A stretch of DNA of 64,000 nucleotides from Siphonodentalium dalli (Eukaryota; Mollusca; Scaphopoda; Gadilida; Siphonodentaliidae), in assembly GCA_032622095.1 (NCBI GenBank), contig CP136062.1, positions 130,033,282 to 130,097,281 on the forward strand. Reading direction: 5' to 3'. The notes beneath the pieces were generated by a model. That model worked only from the letters and a program-made list of their open reading frames with translations. It ran no database searches and had not been told where the DNA came from. Of the stretch, positions 58,351 through 64,000 are shown piece after piece. The first letter of the stretch is position 1, and every line of letters begins with the position of its first letter. The position numbers were made by a program, and so were the translations under genes.

Positions 58351-61028
58351 GTTTAAATATTTGACATATTATGGAATATGGGATTATATGATATCCTATA
58401 TTCTGATATTCAATCGAACATCACGTGCCACGTGTGGTCGCGAGTATATGGCAATAGCAATGTAATCGTGAACCCCGATTATATATTGTTAGCTATATAA
58501 TCTTTTGGGTATTGGCTCAGCCTGTTTTAATATTAAATGTATAACATGGCGCTATGATCGGTGTAAGGGGCCCTGTTGATACCAGTGATATCACTGGTTG
58601 ATACCATTGGCTTTGCAGAGTTAGCATTTCTCGGAATGCCTATAGTTGTTGATCTTTTGTCGGGGATCTCTTGTAACGGATCGTGCTACCATAGCATATG
58701 AAGACATTTTGGCCCTCGGCAAACGATGAAGAACTACGAACCAAGGAAAATAACTTACCGTTTATCAAAAACTGTTCGATTCAACAGATTGATGTCAGAT
58801 GCAGATGTTCTTTCAATTTCATTTTACTTTGTTAGTTTGTTTATCAATTTTAAAGCGATTTCTGTTATGATCTTGTTTTTGTCTGCGATTCCGCGCCAAT
58901 GCACCAAAAAACCTTTATTATTTGCGACGAAGCTAGTTTGTGTAAGATAAACCACTTGCGTACAGATAATGAAACTATTCCCGTTGATAAACACACGGTT
59001 AAAATGATGGACTGAAATGTGTGAATTACGGTATTTAAAGTACAATTTACACGTCGTATAGCTGTCGCAGACATACATCAATGTACATATTACAATCTAT
59101 TTACTCGTCGCCATCACTGAAATAAATAAAATGTAGGAACTCCACTCTTAAATGGACACAAGTCCTCCGCAGTGGGTAAATGTGCAAACCATATACAAAT
59201 CTGTGAAACATCACCACTAAAAATAACATGGAGAAATATATCAACTTTGTTCTTATATTCATTATTGATAGTTCTCCAATAACAAAATAACGTGTGTTAA
59301 ACCAGTGCTGTGTAAACAAAACTGTTACATGCATTTGTCAATGAACATATAGCTAATCGCGTAGTAAATTCAACTATTTTAGTCTGAATATGATTTAGAT
59401 CGTTTCGATAGTTCATGGTTGTCTTAAAGTGATTGTCTTAAAGTGATGTGAATAGCGCCGCTGGTGTGTTCAGAACGGAATAATACAAAATCGTGCCAAA
59501 ATAAGTTATTCGTTCTTAATTTTGATATCAAAATAGGGAGAAAACATGCAGCGAATTATACGCAGTGACTATTGTAGCGAAATCATTGGCGTAATGTTCA
59601 TGCCCAATAATTCGTCCAGAAGGACAATAGTAAATATTTACATATGTGCGTAGTTCATATATATACGCTGTGTTCTCTTAAATGGCCAGTCGATGTGGTT
59701 TGAATTTTCGATAATCTTAGTTGATTGCAACATTCTGACAGTGGAGATAGAGTTTGGTTACTAACTTAACGGTTATATTCACTGAAGTAAGTCCATAATA
59801 TGTCTTGAATATTTTTCAATGCTTTGACCTTTTCCAATGTTTACTGTAAGTTTTGATGCAATTTTGATATGTTATTGGAATTGTATCGACAATTCCAATG
59901 TAACAGCAATGTTTATATAAAAATGGTTTCAATATACGAAATATCATCATTGAAGAGTTATTAATAATGCAAATAAGAACAGCAATCTATTTTTACATGT
60001 ACGTGTTGGAGATAGTTGTTTACAGACGTTTATTTCGCGTGAACCCACCTCGAAGGCATCGAGTCCATTTAAACACATGTCGATTGGAATATGTACGGTG
60101 AATACATTAAATACATGGGATTGGGGGGGGGGAATAAACTAATAATATAATTCAAATTAATATTATATTTTGGTATCTTATTGGAGGAATATACATGTAG
60201 CATTTGTACGGTATATGGTCGTCATCACGGTGGTTATATACTTATGGAGTCATGGGGTGGAGGAGGACCAATGAATAAGTATATTTATACAGAAATACAG
60301 AACATATATACATGGTAACCGACAGCACATATATATGTTGAGGCCTAATGGCGTGAAAGCGTTGTTTTGGGTGGTGTTTGGTGGTTACGAAATTCGTAAA
60401 AAGTATGAATGAAATGTTAATTCCTCCATCGAAGCCAGACATATGTTAGCCTATAGTTAAAGTCGTATCTTATATAATAACACTTATGTAAGGTCTGTAA
60501 CGTATTCTTTGTTAAAGTGTAAGGCTGCTTTTTTCCTAACTAATTGTCGACTCTGACGATAACAATAATTCCGATCGGGTGGTGTTTGGCGGAGAAAAGT
60601 ATAGAATGGTTTCAGATATTATAAGTTTATAAGCCAATTTCAACTTTCCGCACACAAGTGATACAAACGCTCAAGTTTCCATATCAGGAAACGACTAACA
60701 CATAACGCTATGTTATGCTATATATACGTACAAGGCAAAGAAAACATGGTACCCTTAATTGCTTTTATTTGAGGCAATAAATTGTATTATTTCGAGGAAA
60801 GTTTACGAGACTAGGAATGAGAAATGTTTTAATTAATAGTCATGAATACTGAATATTTCATACACTGAATATTCAGAAATTATTGGTTTGGTGCATAAAG
60901 CACAGCACCGTTTTCATCTGACTGCCCATGGGTGTACATAAGTTCAAAATAGAACTGATGTAGTTTGTCCCACGAGTCTAGAACTTCATCTTCCACCAAA
61001 GCCCCCTCCCTGTTTACAGCAAGTACAA
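58351..61028. other. Long gap: no gene recognised
   Basis: AT-rich. A weak imperfect hairpin (GAATATGGGAT / ATATCCTATATTC) lies near 58372-58402, and G10 near 60123. Short open frames without domains. Confidence 0.5.
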
Positions 61029-61080
61029 TAAAGAGCGTTTGTTGTTAGTGTTCTGCATATAATCGGTAAAATAAAGAGCG
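61029..61080 (+). repeat. Isolated pair of AATAAAGAGCG words
   Basis: TAAAGAGCG at 61029 and 61072, 43 bp apart, the same spacing as inside the TTAA MITE at 4388 and 4431, with GTTNGTTGTTAGTG-like text between. No MITE ends are recognisable around it. Confidence 0.65.
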
Positions 61081-61739
61081 TCTGTGTAGAACATTTAAAA
61101 TTGCTAAACTTCAATGGGGATACAGAATGTACCTCTGATGAATCAATTCAATGAACTTCCCATGCATACTCCCAAAATGTCACTGCATACTCCGATATGA
61201 GGCAAAGATTATATCGAGATATTGAAGATTATGACTATGAATTTTCGAAAATGAGTGACAGTTAAAAATTGCAAACGATTATGAGAAATGATGATGCAAA
61301 GATTATAAATACCGTATGCAACATGATCCGGTTGTTCTTTCTCAGAAGGGGATCTTTGAAAACTTATCGTAGAAAAAAACCTGCCACAGTGGTCGAATGA
61401 TGATGCTTCGCATGTAACATTTATTAAACGCAATGTATATCATTTTGTGTTTTACATGTTTAAGCATTATGTAACTTGCAACTGCCTAAATAATTTGTGT
61501 ATTGCAATAAATATTATATTCTATTCTATTCATAACTTTTCGATTAGTTTTTGATGGACTAATAACAACACTGTTTAACCTGACTTCGTGTGTGTATATT
61601 CGGAAGTTTTTAAAGAGAACCGACGTAGTTTGTCACACAAGAAGTGATTCTATATCGTCTTCATAGTCGTCTGCTTTCCTGCTTAAAGTTGGCAGCGAAA
61701 AAGCACTATCATCCTGAAACCATCCATCGGAGATACGCT

Positions 61740-62480
61740 TATCTACAATGAACATTATTAGCCTAAATCGCGACTAATCAGCGAGATTTTTAGAAGCTCT
61801 AGAACCTTTAGTGCTAATCAATGAATCGCAGAGACCCAGGTCGTGTTGGGAATGGCAACATTTTTATTAGCGCGTTTGTTTCAGAAAATTGGTTGTCGCC
61901 GATGCCGCAGATAAGGCCTATATTCTCATTGATTGGTCGTTTTATCTCTGCAACAAAGATCGGCCGCTAATAAACAAATAATAGCGCGTCATCTATCACG
62001 ATTATTCCCCTTGATTTGTGAGCCCGTCAGACCGTTTCTTCGAGACCTCGCCAATAATCTCCAACTTTGATGTGCGCTCAAGACAAAATGATTATTTCAA
62101 ATTCACGATTAATGACAATTGGGAACGCTTTGCCCAGTCATCATAACGACGTAGCTATAATTCGATGTCGTCTTCGTGAAATGATTTCGGCTGCGATTGT
62201 ATCGAATCATCGCGCCGTTTGTCATTTACTTATGAAGATTAATTTTCAAGATAGACAACTTCGCATTTGTTCATCATTGTTCAAACTCATCGGTTAGCGC
62301 TTATACTAGAGAGCAACGATTTAAGATAAAATTTCCCTTTTCTTTGTTGATCGTGTGAGGCGTTCAAGCTCCAAGAATAAATAGTCGGACACCGATTGGT
62401 CAGACAACTGTGATTAATCGTTTTAAAGCTATAGACACCATTGCAACAGTCGAATGTTTTCACTATCAGATTAACCCTTT
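61740..62480. promoter_or_regulatory. Candidate conserved non-coding element (enhancer-like)
   Basis: Non-repetitive, less AT-skewed stretch with many words typical of developmental enhancers: CTAATCAATGAATCG (61814), AGATAAGG (GATA-like, 61909), CATTGATTGG, AACAAAGATCGG (Sox/TCF-like, near 61952), TAAACAAATA (forkhead-like, 61970), GATTAATGACAATTGG (62108) and TGATTAATCG (62411). No open frame or splice signal explains the composition. The call rests on appearance only; conservation is not tested. Confidence 0.35.
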
Positions 62481-64000
62481 GTGTACTAAATGGATTATAA
62501 CAATCAGTCATGAAAGTATACATTGGAATGGTATATTATTCATCTGGAGGGATGTTCATGAAATGTGAGCAGACGACAGACTATAGCGGAATGAATCTAT
62601 GCATCGGTGGGAAATGTTCAGATAATAATTTCAACAAACGAATTTTTAGTTTTTAGTATAGAAAGGGTAACGGTGGCACCTAGTTGGATATTTCAACCAT
62701 GATGGTCATGGCAATTATTTTAGAAAGTTACTCTTCAGAATTGAAGCTACGCCCTCAAACTTGTGGTTTCAGTGAAAAGCCAGAGCAGTAATCCACAGTT
62801 CAAGACCCATTACTTTTTTTTATAGTGCCTTGATATACGGGTATAATAACAATCTATGACATAAAAGATGATTAAAATAATACTATAAGTCATCACCATT
62901 TGGAACTTCTGTGTCTCAGAAGGTGCCCATAGAGTAATAGAAAAAAGCTGAAATCACAGAAACATTTCCATCGTTTTCCAGAATGCAACAGAATTCAAAC
63001 TAACATATAAAGTTATTCCCCTTCCATTGAAAAAAATAGATTTTGCAGGATAATCCAGATAGAACTTAAGCACAGAACACACATCGGTACCTCAACAAAA
63101 ACAACATGTTCACAGTTTATTACACCGAGTTAGTTGAAAATACAATGTTTTGGAGCTTCCTCTTTCAAATGGTATATAATATGGCATATATTTTATATAA
63201 TGTGATCTGGGTGGGGGGGGGGGGGGGGGTCTAGCATGAAGTGGGCCTTTAAAGCGATGTTGGATACTTCCTTCAAAACGTCACTTTTGGTTTTCAAAAG
63301 CGAGTCCATGTTTTCTATCAAAGTGGATATATTTGAAACAATAAACCAGCCAGCGTACTATATTAGCTTCATGTTTTTTTTAAATTATTTTCATATAAGG
63401 ATTCAGCTTCAGTCTGATTTAATTTAGTTTCAGAATTTTTTTTTATATTCAAAAACATCTGAGGGATGAATAATCTGCCTTTGAATCTCAAAAGGACCCA
63501 TGGTACACATTGTATATATCAATGTTCTCATATTCTCATTTGTAAACATGTTTTGTCTCAATACTCATGCAATTGTAGAATAAACTAATTGAATTGTACC
63601 TAAATCAATGACGACTATAGATTACAAAGAATGCGGTTCAGAGACATCAAGTCTTTTAAATTTCCATCTGCATGGGATGGTGGAAATATCTGCCATCTTA
63701 AAACGACATACAGTCTACAATCCGTATACACTAAACCCACCAAGTTCTCGCATTATTCGTGTTCCCTGGATCAAAATTAATTAGTAAACGTAGATCGGGG
63801 AAAAAGTTATATAAATGATCGCCTCCACAAGAAAAATGTGCCACATTGTGTGACATCAAGTATATACAAATATAGTTAGTTCGGTATTTTTTTCCGATAT
63901 GATAAAAATAATGACTATAGTAACTAATACTAACGGCTAGTAAACTATATATGTATCTGAGGCATAAGCAAAGTCGGTAATTTCGTCTATTTAATTATCG
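62481..64000. other. Gap to window end: no gene
   Basis: AT-rich; G17 at 63213-63229. The short plus frame at 63236-63427 has no domain. Confidence 0.5.

Overview
This is an AT-rich, intron-bearing animal genomic window from a repeat-dense region. There are no operons, rRNA genes, CRISPR arrays or bacterial-type genes. The mix of CR1/L2-like and Tx1/L1-like LINEs, a Penelope-like element with a GIY-YIG domain, many short inverted-repeat elements, and secreted C-type-lectin and PAN/apple exons fits a marine invertebrate, probably a lophotrochozoan such as a mollusc. The species is an inference. Everything here was read by eye, with no database search.

Host genes are sparse. Two phase-compatible exons on the minus strand (9842-9654, then 7764-7523) form the C-terminal C-type lectin domain of one gene, with EPN and WND ligand-site motifs and a stop codon. 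A separate minus-strand first coding exon (33819-33568) encodes a signal peptide and a PAN/apple-like cysteine module, and ends at a consensus splice donor. The two could belong to one secreted PAN-lectin gene, but the intron phases do not match without at least one more exon.

0-7 kb is a nest of transposons. A minus-strand CR1/L2-like LINE (about 3685 to 196) is split by a 1331-bp element with TIRs of about 100 bp and a 9-bp target duplication. A Tx1/L1-like fragment abuts the LINE. Three copies of a 494-bp TTAA-flanked MITE follow, two of them head to tail and sharing one TTAA. 7-10 kb holds the lectin gene. 10-17 kb holds a recurring 14-mer, a 285-bp TTAA-flanked foldback element and a 327-bp-period tandem array. 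18-20 kb is a decayed Tx1/L1-like LINE. 21.3-23 kb is a Penelope-like element whose RT core is deleted in frame. 23.57-24.41 kb is a Harbinger-like MITE with perfect 32-bp TIRs and TAA duplications.

26-36 kb holds a repeat family carrying X-box-like palindromes, a 2-kb inverted-repeat element with TTTCGGCACC-rich ends, a degenerate GT-rich satellite, the PAN exon and a 395-bp tandem array. 40-48 kb holds a widespread-type repeat, an hAT-like MITE, an (AT)35 tract, another TTAA MITE copy and a tandem array of about 115-bp units. 49.5-55.5 kb has several loci built from one short word repeated in both orientations (CACGTAA, GGTACTC, TGTGTA), plus a 101-bp near-perfect hairpin. 57.5-58.35 kb is a dimeric 290-bp satellite. 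61.7-62.5 kb is non-repetitive and dense in homeodomain, GATA and forkhead-like words, so it is a candidate conserved non-coding element.
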